A stretch of DNA of 64,000 nucleotides from Xenoacremonium recifei. Taxonomy: Eukaryota > Ascomycota > Sordariomycetes > Hypocreales > Nectriaceae. The stretch covers positions 310,001-374,000 of the forward strand of contig WOFQ01000025.1 in assembly GCA_012184525.1 (NCBI GenBank), read 5' to 3'. Position 1 is the first letter of the stretch; the number at the start of each line of letters is the position of its first letter. This document shows, one piece after another, positions 35,626 through 48,600 of this stretch. The position numbers were made by a program, and so were the translations under genes. Below the pieces are notes generated by a model that saw only the letters and a program-made list of their open reading frames with translations, ran no database searches and was not told where the DNA came from.

Positions 35626-38042
35626 TTAGGTACCTACCTCTCTAGTAAATAATTCGGAGTTGTGGACTTCGAGGTCCATGCTCCTGACAGCCGATTCTTT
35701 GCTGATGTCGTTATTGTTCTGCGCCATTGTCCAGTTTTTCCAGGCATTTCTGCCTCTTTGGACATCTGTCTCTAGAGAAATGCATGTGGATTCAGTCCCA
35801 GTTGCCTTGTCAGTAGAAACTGTCAGCGCTCGGAGGATGTATCGTAACCCAGACGCAGCCGCCTCGCTTCCCGTCGCAAGCTCTGCCAAGACAAGAATTC
35901 CTTCGTGCATTACGCTTTTCGGCACCTCCACCAGATCATTCAACTTTTGGTCCACGAGAAGGAGGGCATGAAGTGCCGAACTGCAATATACAGTATCATG
36001 AAATGAGTATCGACAGAGAAGGGACCGCGACTGGAGCCCGCGCAATACTCGAACAGCAGCGACGGCAGCATTCACACAGTCTTGGACCTGCTGCTTCAGA
36101 AACTTAGTCGCATCTTTTCCAAGTGGTCTATTGGAGTGACGCATCATGATGATGGAGTTTAAACATGATCGCGTTAAGAGAATGTTTGCCTGTTCATATG
36201 TCAAGGAAAGATGAGCCGTTGAGCGTGTAGGATGGTTTTCGAACAGCATTTGTACTGGTAGGCTTGCTTTGCATTGCTGTAAATCGTACTTGAGCTGACG
36301 CAATACGGTCGGGCGGATTATTGTGCCCTTATCGCTGGTGGCTTTGCAGTAGACCTGATCAATAACGGGACCTAGAAGACGGCATAACCGGATTATGGCC
36401 AACAGCCCATCAATGTTCATTTCCCGAATTATCCCAGAGTTCCACTCTGAGTCGTGAGTCGGAAGTTCCGCGTCTATCTCGCCATCGCTAATGGAGATGG
36501 GCCGTCCCATATCGATGCTGAATAGCCGTTCAGCAACGTATACGCTCCACCAGAGCCTGTTGCGCAGCTCGCGAACATGCGTGTGTAATGAGCTTGAGCG
36601 GAACGATCGGTGTAAACCCATGTTTATAGCCATCCGCAGCGCGAGTCCGAGCAAATTATATCCAGCGTCTCGGCTGGTGGTGCTTGGTAGGTAAATGCCT
36701 TGGAGAAAGCAGACTTGTACACTTGTCATAGATGACGAACATACGACGTCAGACAGCAGTCTTTTCGAGACCATGTAGAATCTCCAACCTGGATTTTGGG
36801 ACGGTGTAGGAACTTTGACTTGAGATGGATCGAATGGTGCAAGCTTGTCGAAAGGTTCCTTAGTCCCCCCTCTGCTAGTATCACCGATCTCGGCAAACTG
36901 GCTTCCAATTGCCAAGACCATGAAGAGCGTCGATATGAACTCAATTGATCTTCTGGAGCTTAGAGCATCATAAGTTGCGAACTCTTGGGTTCCCTCGTAG
37001 AATGCATTCAGCTTTCTCGAAAAGATCTCAGAGTGAATGCAGAAGTAGTTTGCCTGCGCGTAACGGAAAAAGGAAGTGGAGAGAAATGTGACGACGTCGC
37101 GAGGAGGTAGGGCACCAAGAACTCCTGTTCTCCATTCAGAACCGAAACTCGGCATGGGTGCATGATGGACAGAATTCCATCCACAGTCCTACGAACGGCT
37201 GTAAGCATTTGACTAAGTAGCCCGATGGAGAAAAAGACGTATTGAAGGGCTTCTCACTGCTTCGCCACTATCCTCGACATCCGCGACATCATCTGTGACG
37301 GCCTGTTTGACTGAGCGAATAAAAGACCAATATGATGAAGCCCCTTCAAAGTCTGGCAAAGAGGCACACAACTCCGGTTAGTTGTTGCTGGTTATCTGAA
37401 CCTCGTGGGAAAGCCTTACGTGTTTTCCATTGGTTGACCACAGTCACAGAAGCCGCGGCTGTTGGTTTGCTGCCGAGAATGATGTTATCCTCCGCGTGGT
37501 GAATTGAAGGAGTTTCGCGAATGACATTTGTGTGATCGATTCTGGTTTCTGCGGAGTCGACAAGTCGCCTACGTGGGCTCAAGGTCGCTGGCGCTTTTGG
37601 GAGATGTACCTCCTGCCTGGAATCGGATTCACTGGCTCCCGATTGTGTATGTCTATGTTGCTGTGGTCGGGTCTGCGAATTATTATGATCCTGTGACTCG
37701 ATTACAGAGCAAGCCGGAGAGCTGCGGAAACCAGGATGGTCTGCCCCGGCAACTGATTTTGGGTCATAGCAACACTCCTTCCCGTTACTCTCGCATCGTT
37801 CACATGGTGACATTCCGTTACAACGTAACTTGTTCTTCCGGCAACTCTCACATCTGGTTCCGAGCAAATTGCCTTCAGATTAGCGAAGATCATAACCCAG
37901 ATGCCTTGCTCTGATCTTGAGAAGAGAGCCGTGTGTAAACTCACGCGACCCTGACCCGCTTCCTTCGCTCATCAGGCACTCTCGGTCTCTTGCGACGTTT
38001 CGTCTCCCGGGTCGGCTCAAGCATATTACCTTCAGCCGACAT
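35626..38042 (-). CDS. Zn(II)2Cys6 fungal transcription factor
   Basis: Four exons, 38042-37945, 37853-37420, 37352-37258 and 37188-35626, give 729 residues. A basic N-terminus (KRRKRPRVPDERRKRVRV) precedes the cluster, which is completed only by splicing intron 1: Cys34, 37, 44, 50, 53 and 60 (CESCRKNKLRC...CERC...C). The third exon codes SSYWSFIRSVKQAV and the fourth starts with DCGWNSVHH; the nearer AG of intron 3 would break the frame. The middle homology region includes RLWWSVYVAERL and the hallmark GLALRMAINMGLHR. It lies between sugar-type and other MFS transporter genes and may control one or more of them (inference). No CGG palindrome was noted directly upstream. Confidence 0.88.
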
Positions 38043-38730
38043 AGCGGAATCATGAAGCCGGATAGATGTCTCGTCGGTCATAATTCTCATGCAAAACTGT
38101 GCAATCGAGATGTGGAAAGACGTTTGTTTTTGCTCCTCGGATCGGGTAGGGGGCCTTTCGGCTAATGAGCCGTGGTTGATAAGCTAGTCTATACGAGCAA
38201 GATAAGGTGACACCGAAAGCGGGGGAAGTGCGTCAACCCTCGCCTGCTATCTTCAACGAGTTTCGGTCGAAAAGTCGCTGCTTTAGGGTAAGTTAATACA
38301 AGTTGCTAGTCCGGAAGATAATTTGAATCCGTGTGTTATGTGTCGCCGGGGGGGCAGTAATTGAAGAATTTAAACGGATTACAAGTCATACTTTTCTACA
38401 GAAGTTGAACTACAGTTTGATGTTGAAATGTACACTTGAGACAGCTGTCGGGATTGGGCGATCACTAAATCTCTTGTTCTCAGTCAAAGTGGTAGAATGT
38501 TATAAACTCTCGGGACAACTAAATCTACATATTTCGAGGATTTTATAAAGAATCAATCGCTAGATTTTATGACCCTATCTCCTATTTCTGAGATGCCCCT
38601 GACTTCGGTGAGCCGATAAAACTTGTGATATAGCTTAGGAAAGCAGAACTTACAGGATCTCCGTGCGGGCGTCTGAAGGCCTTCTCTTCTATCCTAGAAC
38701 TATCCAGGTGCAGCCCATCTTCGTGACACT
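38043..38730. other. Spacer between regulator promoter and MFS 3' end
   Basis: No gene recognised. The left part should hold the promoter of the Zn2Cys6 gene. Confidence 0.45.
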
Positions 38731-40502
38731 TTACTGTTCGAGGCTACTATCATCCGTACTTTCATTCTCTTCGAAGTTATCAATTTTGCGGTGTTGAGGA
38801 GGGAGCTTGGCCATGAGAAGCGGTAAAACTGATGCAAGTGCTAAAGCCTGCAAACACGATGAGCCGGTGCTTCGCGATGAGACACGGCGCTGGAAAAATA
38901 CGAACCGCATTGCAATAAAAAGTAACATAAGCCTTCCCAACATCCGACAAAGCCGCAAATATGAATCCGAAGAGTCCTAGAGTGGACAACATAGCAACAT
39001 TTTCGACAAGCGTGATGGCTTGGAGAGCATCTGTTCGCTCTGACGACTTACACATTTCTGTGATGATGCCTTTACTGGCGGGAGCTGATCCTGACGCAAG
39101 AGGTAATAAAAAGCCGGCTAGAAACCTGAGAGTTAGCTTGGGTTTACAAATTTGATGTGACGTAATGTGGAAGACAAATACCAATATATATCTGTGTTCC
39201 AGTTGTCGCGAAGGCTGTTGACGCCGTAACTAGACCGTCAATGACCAGGCTCCAGCGAAGGAAGAAGAGGTCAAAAGCTTCTCCTGCTTCCTCCCGAACA
39301 GGTGGTATTGGGACTGCGGGCTCCTGCTCGGAGGGCACACCAATCACCGGATCGAGATCCTCCGGTGATGTGGCAATTGGTTCATAGGTCTCGTAAGTGT
39401 CCTTCTTGGCATTGCCGAGAGCAAACCACCGGCGTCCAAGCGAAATAATCTTTGGAAAAAAAAAGATCAGGAATATGCCCCGGATGAGAGAATTCGTTGC
39501 CATCAGATAACCATTCTGAGTGGGTTGGAAATCAAACGCCGCTGTCGCGTACATTTGAATGAGGATGGGAGCGTATCCAGTGGCAAGGACTCCCGTGAAA
39601 ACCCCAAGAGCCAGAAAGGTAGTTCCGCAATACGTCACCAGTTGTCCATCGCCAAGCTGCAACTTCTTTGGAGCCAAGACCTGAAGCCCTTCGAAAATCT
39701 TGGTCCATTTCTTAGATTTGACGGTAGTTTCACTATGCCTCAACGTGCGAGGATCAATATATGGAAGGAACATTGCCGCATAAGCGCTTGAGATGGTGAA
39801 GAGTATTGCAGCGACTTCGAATGGTCGCCTGACCCCCCAAGCGTCTCCTATAATGCCGCCAAGTAGGTATCCAAGTGATGTACCGAGCATGACGCTGCCT
39901 TGGAGCTTTCCAAACATGGCAGTTCGGTCCGAAAGACCAACAACCTCTCCCGCGGCAGTGTTGAGTGTCAGCAAATATCCAGAGTTTCCACCCACAAGGC
40001 TAATGAATTGACTGCACTGCACAATGATGATACCCTCTTTGGCACCGACCATTACACCGAGAGCCTGAGTGATAGCACGCAGCGCGAGAACCATCATCTG
40101 CGTGACTAATGCATTTCGGGGGCCCCAACGCTTGATATGCCAACCCGTAAAGAACAAATTGAGTACACCACAAAAGGTAGTTGATAGACCTAGGATAGAC
40201 ACCTGGGTAGCAGTGCTCGAATCAATTTCGTTTCTATTGCAGCGATTTCCGGAGCCATCGTATATTGTGTGCCGATAGTACTCCTCGCATGCCATGAGAC
40301 GAAATACATAAAGAATGCTAGATATTGTTAGCAAGTAGTGCTTAATGGAAATTCATTATTCGAGTACATACGGCACTTGTGTAAATCCTAGAGCACCAGA
40401 AATGAGAAACCCTGCTATAAGCACGCGGTTGGCAGAGGAGCAACCGTTCCATCGCTTCTGAGGCGACTCCCTTAAAAGGGACGTATGCTCATCAGCAGTC
40501 AT
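38731..40502 (-). CDS. MFS transporter with long acidic central loop
   Basis: Four exons, 40502-40372, 40317-39182, 39117-38906 and 38847-38731, give 531 residues. After a polar start (MTADEHTSLLRE) there are about 12 helices. The loop after helix 6 is long and acidic and proline-rich (residues about 320-370, PEDLDPVIGVPSEQEP region). The helix 2-3 loop reads TGWHIKRWGPRNAL, a divergent MFS signature. It resembles fungal MFS members distantly related to folate/SLC46-like carriers, but I cannot assign a substrate. Acceptor choice in intron 2 (tttctag, not ctctcag) is forced by frame. Transcribed divergently from the DAL5-type carrier; both may answer to nitrogen regulation. Confidence 0.82.
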
Positions 40503-41010
40503 CTTCTCTGAAAGGTGTGATTAAGTTCAGTATTTTTCGGTAGCAATTCGAGATTTGAAGCATCGGATTTCTAGGTCGCTACAGATTGAAGCGCTCATCA
40601 ATAATCGGACATTGAAGTAGACGCCGGAATGATTTCGGGAAAGGAGCCACGCTCCCGAAATTCTAGACTTAGATAGGCATAAAGGTTTGCTAATCTCGGA
40701 TGCTTGGCCAGTCGTCCTTATCCTTATCTCCGTAGTCTGTAATCTTTGAAAGCACAAAAATCCCCACCCCAAGTCGTTAGGTTGGATCAAACTTGATCTC
40801 CTTGGATCAGTCTAGACCATTGGTCAGTACAAATAACCTCAACTGCTTATCTCCAGCGAGGAGAAGCTGCTGATGAATATAATATCGTCAACCATTCGGC
40901 AAAGAGAATTATCGCTCGAGGGTTGAAGCAGTAAGAGTTGCGAGACGAATTTACAACAAATTCTTGACCGAACAGGTTCCACATCGCATTCTCCATTGCT
41001 CTTCACAGCC
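40503..41010. promoter_or_regulatory. Divergent promoter with three GATA-factor sites
   Basis: Two adjoining CTTATC motifs (40717-40722 and 40723-40728; GATAAGGATAAG on the other strand) and a third at 40846-40851 lie between two transporter genes. HGATAR motifs are the sites of AreA/NIT2-type nitrogen regulators and tend to act in pairs. Regulation of the DAL5-type carrier by nitrogen status is a reasonable inference. Confidence 0.5.
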
Positions 41011-43005
41011 ATGAACCAAATGGAGACACGAGATTCTCTCCCGTCAAAGGATAGACTCACTAGAATCAAGAGTAAGCATAGTCGACAATATTTCGAACTG
41101 ATGCTGATGAATTGTTTAGTTTTGATACTGGGCGACGAGCCCAAGAGTAAGGAAGAAAGATGGCTTGTTCAGAAATTAGGTGCCGTCATACCGATCAGAA
41201 ACAAACAAATAACATTGAATAGCTCAGCTAATCAGCTTCTAGATTTCTTTATTCTTGTAAGTACTTGTCGTTCCGTCATGAACAAAAAAGGTCTTGTCCT
41301 GTGCTTAACGATATAGACATATTGCTGCCTCAACTTCTTCTTTAATTATCTAGATAGAGCCGCTTTCGCGAACGCATATGTTAGTAATGTGGAGTTGTTG
41401 GATGGTCTTGCAAATCTAACTATTATCAGGTTGATGGTCTTCAAGAATCCCTATCTCTCGGAGGCAATCAATACAATGTGTTGCTTTCCATGACGACTGC
41501 GGGGTAAGAGCTTTCCGGTTCTGGGTGGTTTCTGCCATACTGACAACAAAAAGTTATGTTATTGGCCAGATCCCCCACGGGATTGTCATTCAGAAGATTG
41601 CTCCACGAATCTGGTTTCCAACTATGTGTATCATTTGGGCTGGCTTGACCGCGGTCAGCGCTGCTTGCAAGACATATGCACAATTATGCGTTGTGCGATT
41701 CTTGATGGGCCTCATTGAGGCCTCTACTTATTGCGGAACCATCTACTGTATTGGCTCTTGGTAGTATGTTTAAATCTTCCAGGAGAAGATGTCTGCGGCT
41801 AATATTGAATCTGAAGCAAACCTCGCGAGATAGCCAAGAGAACTGCTATATTCACAGCCTCAGGACAAGCCGGTTCGATGTTTGCGGGAGTGATGATGAC
41901 AGCTATCTATAAAAGCTTGAATGGTCATGTAGGTAAACCCTTGGCGGTTCTTCTTTGATACGTACCAACTCAACTGACTCACTTGATGCCTGCAGTCTGG
42001 ACTGGCAGGATGGCAGTGGGTTTTCATCATAGACGGAATCATCACTTTCCCCATCGCGATTGTGGGTTACCTTTACTTCCCCGATACGCCGGAACAGACG
42101 AAAGCCAGTTGGCTCAGCGAGTCAGAGAAGCGTCTGGCGCTGGAACGACTTCCGCCGAAGAACGAAGACGGGCATAACATAAACCCTTGGTCCCTGGCTA
42201 AAAGAGTTTTTGCTTCACCAGCATTCTACATTCTCTGCCTTTTTTCGATGGTTTGTTCCGCGCTTGAAGCATTCTGCGTACAAAACCTTTACCTCCTATG
42301 GCTCAAGCATTATGCCACTCTTGGCCATTTCTCCATATCGCAGGTTACTACCTACCCTCTCGGTATTCAGGCCATGGGCATTGTGTCGAACCTTCTCGCG
42401 GCAGTGTATATTGACGCATCGGGACGTCGCGTGCCCATGGGCATACTAGCCTGCGTGCTTCAGCTTATCTCCGCCATCATCCTCTTTGTACCTCACGCTC
42501 CACTAAGCGCTTCGATGTTCGCATTCTATCTCGCTGGCTCATGTTATATAGTGAACCCGCTCCTCTTTGGTTGGGCCAATATCATATGCCAGCGGGGTGG
42601 AGACGATGCTCGTCGAAGTGTTATTCTGACTAGCATGAATGCGTTTGCCCAAATCCTGTATACCTGGTGGGGTATAGTATTATATCCTGCAAATGAAGTC
42701 CCGTATTGGCGGAATGGCTACATTAGCATGATTGTTGTTATTGTGTTGCTATTTAGCTTGCTATGGGTTGTCTTGTGGGTAAGTCCGACGCTTTAATCCT
42801 CCACATTTCAATAAAAAGGCTCATTTAAACTCAGCTCGATCGTCGAACGGCAGCACAATATCCGGACGCTGCCATATACGATTCTTCCGAGCCGATGCCG
42901 ATCACCGAAGCCAAGACGTGTTTCACGACGTCTGCTGAAGTTGGAGAAAATCCAAGCTGTTCCAAGAGAGAGCAACATGATGGTGCAATCCCTACAACAA
43001 TCTGA
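41011..43005 (+). CDS. MFS transporter, DAL5/allantoate-permease (anion:cation symporter) family
   Basis: Nine exons: 41011-41071, 41120-41179, 41243-41256, 41317-41379, 41430-41503, 41554-41763, 41817-41928, 41996-42778 and 42835-43005. They give 515 residues. Spliced sequence reads through the family signature FILTYCCLNFFFNYLDRAAF and NAYVDGLQESL, then GQIPHGIVIQK and FTASGQAGSMFAG, and ends with a polar cytosolic tail. These carriers import organic anions such as allantoate, ureidosuccinate, pantothenate, nicotinate or dipeptides with protons. Exon 3 is only 14 nt. Intron 1 (48 nt) is a multiple of three, so retention would keep the frame. The nine-exon structure is the most fragmented in the window. 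GATA sites upstream fit nitrogen-source uptake. Confidence 0.85.
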
Positions 43006-43635
43006 GAGGTGCTTTTTGATTTGTGATCAACAGCAACTGTCATTGATCTAGTTGGTCTCAAGTAGTGATAGGACGAGGGGCCGTCTGCACGAGTGATGTC
43101 GTTTGAACGAGGAAACAGCCAATCATACCTCAGGATCTGGTTTGATTTTCACATAAACACTTTAAATCCGAAAACCTGGACTCTGTACTGCTCCGGAGTA
43201 TTTCGCTCCAACGATAATATGATTGTTTTACACGTAGAGTAGTATAAAAAAAAATCCAAAATCCATACACCAAAGAGAGGATGATCATAGACTCCAAATC
43301 CCATTCTTTCAAAGCTGCTCATCGGGTTCATCAAGATTAGCAAGAGCTGGAAGTAAAGAGCTGTTATAAAGGAAAATGAAGAGGGTCCAATGTGTTTGAG
43401 TTGCGGATATATCTGATGATTTCCTATAACGGGTCGGAATTCTGTCTACATGATTCTTTTGATGATACTGTAAGCTCGCAGGTCTAAGAAGCGTCTCATT
43501 TCTATAAACCGACACAGGGCCTGACCAGGGCGCTAAGGAGTAACAACAGTTGCGTTCGGTAATGATTAATTCGAATTGAATGTTTAATGTAGGTGCATCT
43601 CCTTCTCCGTGTCCTTGTCGAGAACTGATAATAAT
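43006..43635. other. Convergent spacer, no gene seen
   Basis: AT-rich 3' flanks of the carrier and the converging amidohydrolase. Nothing else was recognised. Confidence 0.45.
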
Positions 43636-45267
43636 TTAATTCCACTCACAATTCCTCTCGACCCAGACACCGCTGACCCGACTCTTCACAATTCTGCCGT
43701 CCTTCATGACGAGCATGAGATTCTCGTTAACTTTATCCAAGGATGCCACGTCTTCAAGCGGGTTCTCATTGAGGAACAGGAGATCCGCAAAGGCACCCTC
43801 GACAAGCTCTCCAAGTTTGCCTACCATGCCCACTTGTTTAGCACCGTTGACTGTTGCTTGGCGCAACACAACCGGACTGGGCAGTATCTTCGACCGAACG
43901 ACAAATTCATAAGTCTGCATGACAAGAGTTGGGCCGGTGGTGTCTGTTCCGTAGCAGACAGTGACCCCTGCATCTTCAGCGTACCGGATGGCTTGAATAC
44001 CGGCATCTCCAACGATGGCGTTCTTACGGAGGCCCTCTGGAGTCTCGAACTTATCGTACGGCGGCATAGTGACAAATGTGTGCAATGCCAAAGTCGGTGT
44101 TAAAAACACGCCCTTATCGGCCATAAGTTGTGCGGTCTTTGGATCGATCATGTTCCCGTGCTCAATTCCGCGCACGCCACCAGCGATGGCGTGTCTTACT
44201 CCCTCGGCAGTATAGCAATGAGCAGTAACAAGTGTGCCGCCCATGTTTTTGTTCACTGTTGTGATCGCCCGAAGCTCCTCCACGGTGAATTGGAGAGACT
44301 CGAGTTTATCTGTGGCCGATGCGATGCCACCAGACGTGCAAACTTTGAGATGCTGAGCTCCCTTTCGCATATTGTCTCTAGCGACTTGCAAACATTCTGG
44401 GACACCATCGCAAAGACGACCGAGAGCAGAGTTCGCAATGCCATTACTCCTACAGCAGTGACTGTCGTCCCACACTTCGGTATCATCGCCGTGTCCTCCG
44501 GTTTGGGATAGCATGCGACCGCCCTGGAACACCCGTGGTCCTGGGATAAGGAATTCCTCAGTCGCTTGAGCGTGGGCGATGGTAGCACCTCCGGTGTCTC
44601 GTACAGTGGTGAAACCGTTCGACAATATTCCCCTTAGTGTACCAGCTGTTCTAAGGACAGCAGTCTCGTGAGGAAAAGTGAATGCGCCGTGCAATGACTG
44701 AAGTATTGGTTAATGCCGTGACAGATTAGGTAAAAAGCCTTCTTACAGCACTGCCGTGTACGGCCATTAGATGAACGTGGCCTGCAACGCTGATGTATTA
44801 GTATAAAGCTTTAGCAGACATAAATGATACTAACAGTCAATCAACCCTGGACAAACAAAATATCGACTAGCGTCAATCTTTTGAACTTTCTGGCCGGCGC
44901 AAAAGAACTCGGCGGAGATATCAGTCGGAGTCGTCGGCGCTACCCTTGTGATCTTCCCCCCAGCCAAATGCAAGCTCATCTTTTCTCGAACTACACCGGC
45001 GCGAGGGTCAACTAGCTTTGCGTTGAAGAGTATATACGGTGTTTGTGGTCCTGGAAGCCATGGCTTCTCTGCAATATTGTAGTTAGGATCAGGCGGATAA
45101 ATGCTCGCCTTCAGCTCATCCATGGTAGTGACCACACATCTGTCCGTTGATCTATCGGGCGATCGCAAATCATCACGGTTCTCGATTTGGCAATCATAAG
45201 ACACAAACTCGAAGCCTGAAAAGCTGTCTCTGACGATGGGGCGTGAGCCGAGGCCACTGGACTTCAT
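43636..45267 (-). CDS. Amidohydrolase, imidazolonepropionase-like
   Basis: Three exons, 45267-44835, 44781-44747 and 44697-43636, give 509 residues. The first frame begins at a TTG, and the first ATG in frame is at 45267. Metal-binding HxH is in IDCHVHLMAV, where exon 2 (35 nt) supplies the two histidines. Further metal ligands are expected at His in TAHCYTAEGV and in GIEHGNMID, and the conserved Asp in CYGTDTTG. The barrel is capped by small beta segments at both ends, as in imidazolonepropionase and fungal amidases of the ochratoxinase group. It would hydrolyse a cyclic or secondary amide with one or two metal ions in the cytosol; I see no signal peptide. The substrate is unknown. It is head-to-head with the larger amidohydrolase. 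Confidence 0.85.
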
Positions 45268-45652
45268 GATGGTAGGCAAATTTCCAACCTCCAGAATTGT
45301 GCCGAATTTGAGCGAACCGAGTTTACCGTGATTGATATTGCTTTCGTAACTTTGCTATTTCTTACGTGGATGTACCATATCTCGGATGAGCAGCATTTCT
45401 CGGATACCTGTACAGTGCCCGGCTCCGTAGGGCGGCGGTTCACCCGAAATCGCGGACTCAGACCCGATCGGCTGCTCGTCCTTCCGATGCTTATCGATTC
45501 AAGACAGAAGGTTTATCCCGTCTTTTAGATAGGCTAGTTTTTCTATCTGCGGCTGATGGTGATAGTCAACGCCTTAATTTTTTTTTTTTTTTTTTTTGCA
45601 TGTCGTTTCATAGGCAACACGACACTGCCTCAACGACCAATTCACAGATGTC
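45268..45652. promoter_or_regulatory. Shared promoter of the two divergent amidohydrolases
   Basis: This 385-bp spacer contains CGG-TTCAC-CCG at 45436-45446 (inverted CGG triplets, 5-bp spacer) and a T20 tract immediately before the right-hand gene. Shared control of both hydrolases is likely from position alone. Confidence 0.45.
45578..45597 (+). repeat. Poly(T) tract of 20
   Basis: An uninterrupted run of about 20 T ends 55 bp before the ATG of the large amidohydrolase. Poly(dA:dT) tracts exclude nucleosomes in fungal promoters. The exact length may vary or be misassembled. Confidence 0.8.
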
Positions 45653-48600
45653 ATGTCGAAGCTAGTAGCAAATAATGCGTTTCGGAGCCAGGGGCGCAAG
45701 ACGCAAGCTTGGGAAGCATGGATAAAGTTGACTACCTTACATGCTCTGGCGATACTCGGAATGGTTCAACTGTACTCTTGGTTTCATCTCCTAGACCGCC
45801 AGCTTCCTTCTGAAATCGACAGTCAAGCTCTTCAAAGTATTGTGGATGGCGATGTATACGCAGACACAGATTATCCTCTGCGACCAGCAAAAGAGCCCTG
45901 GGATATCTCAACCTCTTATCCATACCCGAAAGCCCTGACAAAACGTGTCTCGGAAGGCACATGGCTTAGGATTGCTACTCATCCTCATTTATCAGAGATA
46001 GTATTCGATATGCTTGGCGATCTTTACTGCATGTCGACGAAAATTAAGCAGAGCGATACTACGCCTACCACGGCTTACCCAATTCTAAGGGGAATTCCTT
46101 ATGACAAAGAGGCGGAGTTCTCGAGCGACGGCAAGCAGATTGTTTTCATCTCAGATGCTGGATTTGGTGTCGACAACGTTTGGACCATGCCGTATACCAC
46201 ATGCGAAAAGATGAAATCGAGGTCCCCGGATGAAGCCAGACAATCAGCAATCCAGCAGACCAACTCCACCTTTCGCTTCTTTTCTAGTCCAGCATTTCAT
46301 CCAAACGAACCCAAGGTTCTCGCGACAAAATGGTTCCTTACAGGACGACCTAACGGTGCAGGAGAAATTTGGGAGTTTCCACTTCTAGGCCACCATAAGG
46401 AAGATCAAATTGGTGAACGTGGCGGCAGATGCCTCATTCAGAGAGAAATACCCGCGGCCTGGTCGTTCGATCGTTATGTGGAGAGCCAGCTTGGCTCAGA
46501 ACAAGCACGATACACTCCCTCAGGAGATGGAATCGTGTTTTCACGTAACGTTAAAGACGGCGACCTTGGCAAGTTCACATACAACAAAGACATTCATGCG
46601 GGGATCAACGCTGTGTATCTACTTAACATGACCACTGGTCAAAGGATTGAGCTTGTTTCTGCAACTGAGAGTGCCCCAAACAAGCCGGCCAGCCCAGGAG
46701 GGGCTAACATGCCTCGTTTATCACACGACGGTCTGACTCTAGCATTTGTGAGACGCTGTCACGATAACGAGGTCTTGGCTCTCAAGGACATGCGGTCCGG
46801 CACAGTGCATTACGTGTGGAATGGCTTGGACTATGATCTGAGCACGATACCTGCTTTCATGGGGGCATATCCAAACTATGGTTGGACGTCGAATGATAAC
46901 GCCATCATCTTCTGGGCTCAAGGGAAACTCTGGAGCCTCAGCTTACGACTCAATGATCTAGGTGAGCGTGTAGCGGTGGAAAAGCCTAGAATGCTACCCT
47001 TCGAAGCTCACATACACATTGCACTCGGCCAAACACGCTATTCCGAGACGAACATTACGGAGGCTGAACTGGCGAGGCATCGGCCGACGTATAGCTTTAG
47101 GGGACTGAGGAGTGACAATTCAGGAAGGTATGTGGTCTTTGAAGCCGCTGGAGACAACTTCGTTGCGGAGGTCTCGACTGGAAATATTCGTGCGGTACCC
47201 AAGCCAGATCCATCGGTCTCATGTTACTCACCGTCGTTTGTGTCTGGCTCTGCATATGTCCTTCAAAGCTGTTGGGACCATCAGGATTTTACCAGCTTTG
47301 CCTTGGCAGACGTCACTCGAGGGACCTTCGTTGCAATCATTGGACTTCAACGGGGACGATACACGTCGCCTGTAACTAACGGAAATATGATTGCGTATGT
47401 GCGGACAGGGAAAGATTATATGTTCGGAGATGTTGAAGAAACCTTTGGTGAAGGCATCTGGCTCGCCGAGATGGAACTACCGACGGAGGCTTCTCGCAAA
47501 ATATCTCTATCTTCACCCAGAAGACTCGCGGGAATCGAGAGCAGCGCTCAAACAAAACTCAGCTTCACGTCGATAGATGACAGACCGGTTCTTCTAGTTC
47601 AGAATCCGACTTCTATCGCATATTATGATTTGGGAAGCAGCGAAGTCCGTGGCATTGTCGCTGGGAAAACATCAGTGGAAATGGCAAGCTTGCTCAAAGA
47701 CCGCCAAGTCACTGCGTTCCGAGACTTCCAACACATTTGGTTCACCGCCATTTCAACAAATCCACATGTTCAGATATGGAGCAAACCGAGAGACTATCAA
47801 ACTCCCGATGACCTTGTTCGACTCTCAGAAGTTGGTGGTCACGATGTCACACTGAGTGATGACGGAACAACAGTGCTGTGGCTGCTGGGCCGCACCTTAT
47901 TCCATGCAAGCGTCGAACAAATCATTCGCCATTGTTCTAAAGCTTCTTTAGAGAGTCGTGACTCTGGGACCTGCGCTAGGGCATTTGTATCAACTCAAGC
48001 CCTAAATGTGACATTCGAGACGGCACTTGGTATTCAAAACGGGATTGCTGTAAGCAAGTCGCTAGCTATCATCAATGCGTCTCTTGTCAGTATGAGCCAT
48101 TCAGCCCCTCGCATGATTGCGAACGCCACTGTCCTCATCGATGGGGGGCAAATTACTGCTGCTGGTGCCGGATCTACGATTGATCTTGACATAGCAAGAG
48201 TAGACATAATGGATGCCGGGGGTGGAGCGGTCCTTCCCGGCTTCGTTGACGTCCACGGTCATTGGGGTGGTTTCTTGTCTCCATACCCCATGCAATCCTG
48301 GGAAATGGAGACATTTCTGGGTTATGGCGTTACAACCATTCACAATCCGGCTTCTAATAATGTTGGCGGCCACATGGAACGTAACCTTATTGAGAAAGGT
48401 CGCATGTATGGCCCCCGAGTCTTTCACACTGGCGATGTGCTCTACGGCTCAACGCAACCGTCCGTATACACCGAGATCAATTCTCGAGCTGATGCAAGAG
48501 CGGCGTTGCTGCGAGTCCGTGCCGAAGGCGGCGACAAAGCTTCATTCTCGGTCAAGAACTATCAGCTAGCGGCGAGGTCTGCACGGCAACGGCTTTTACT

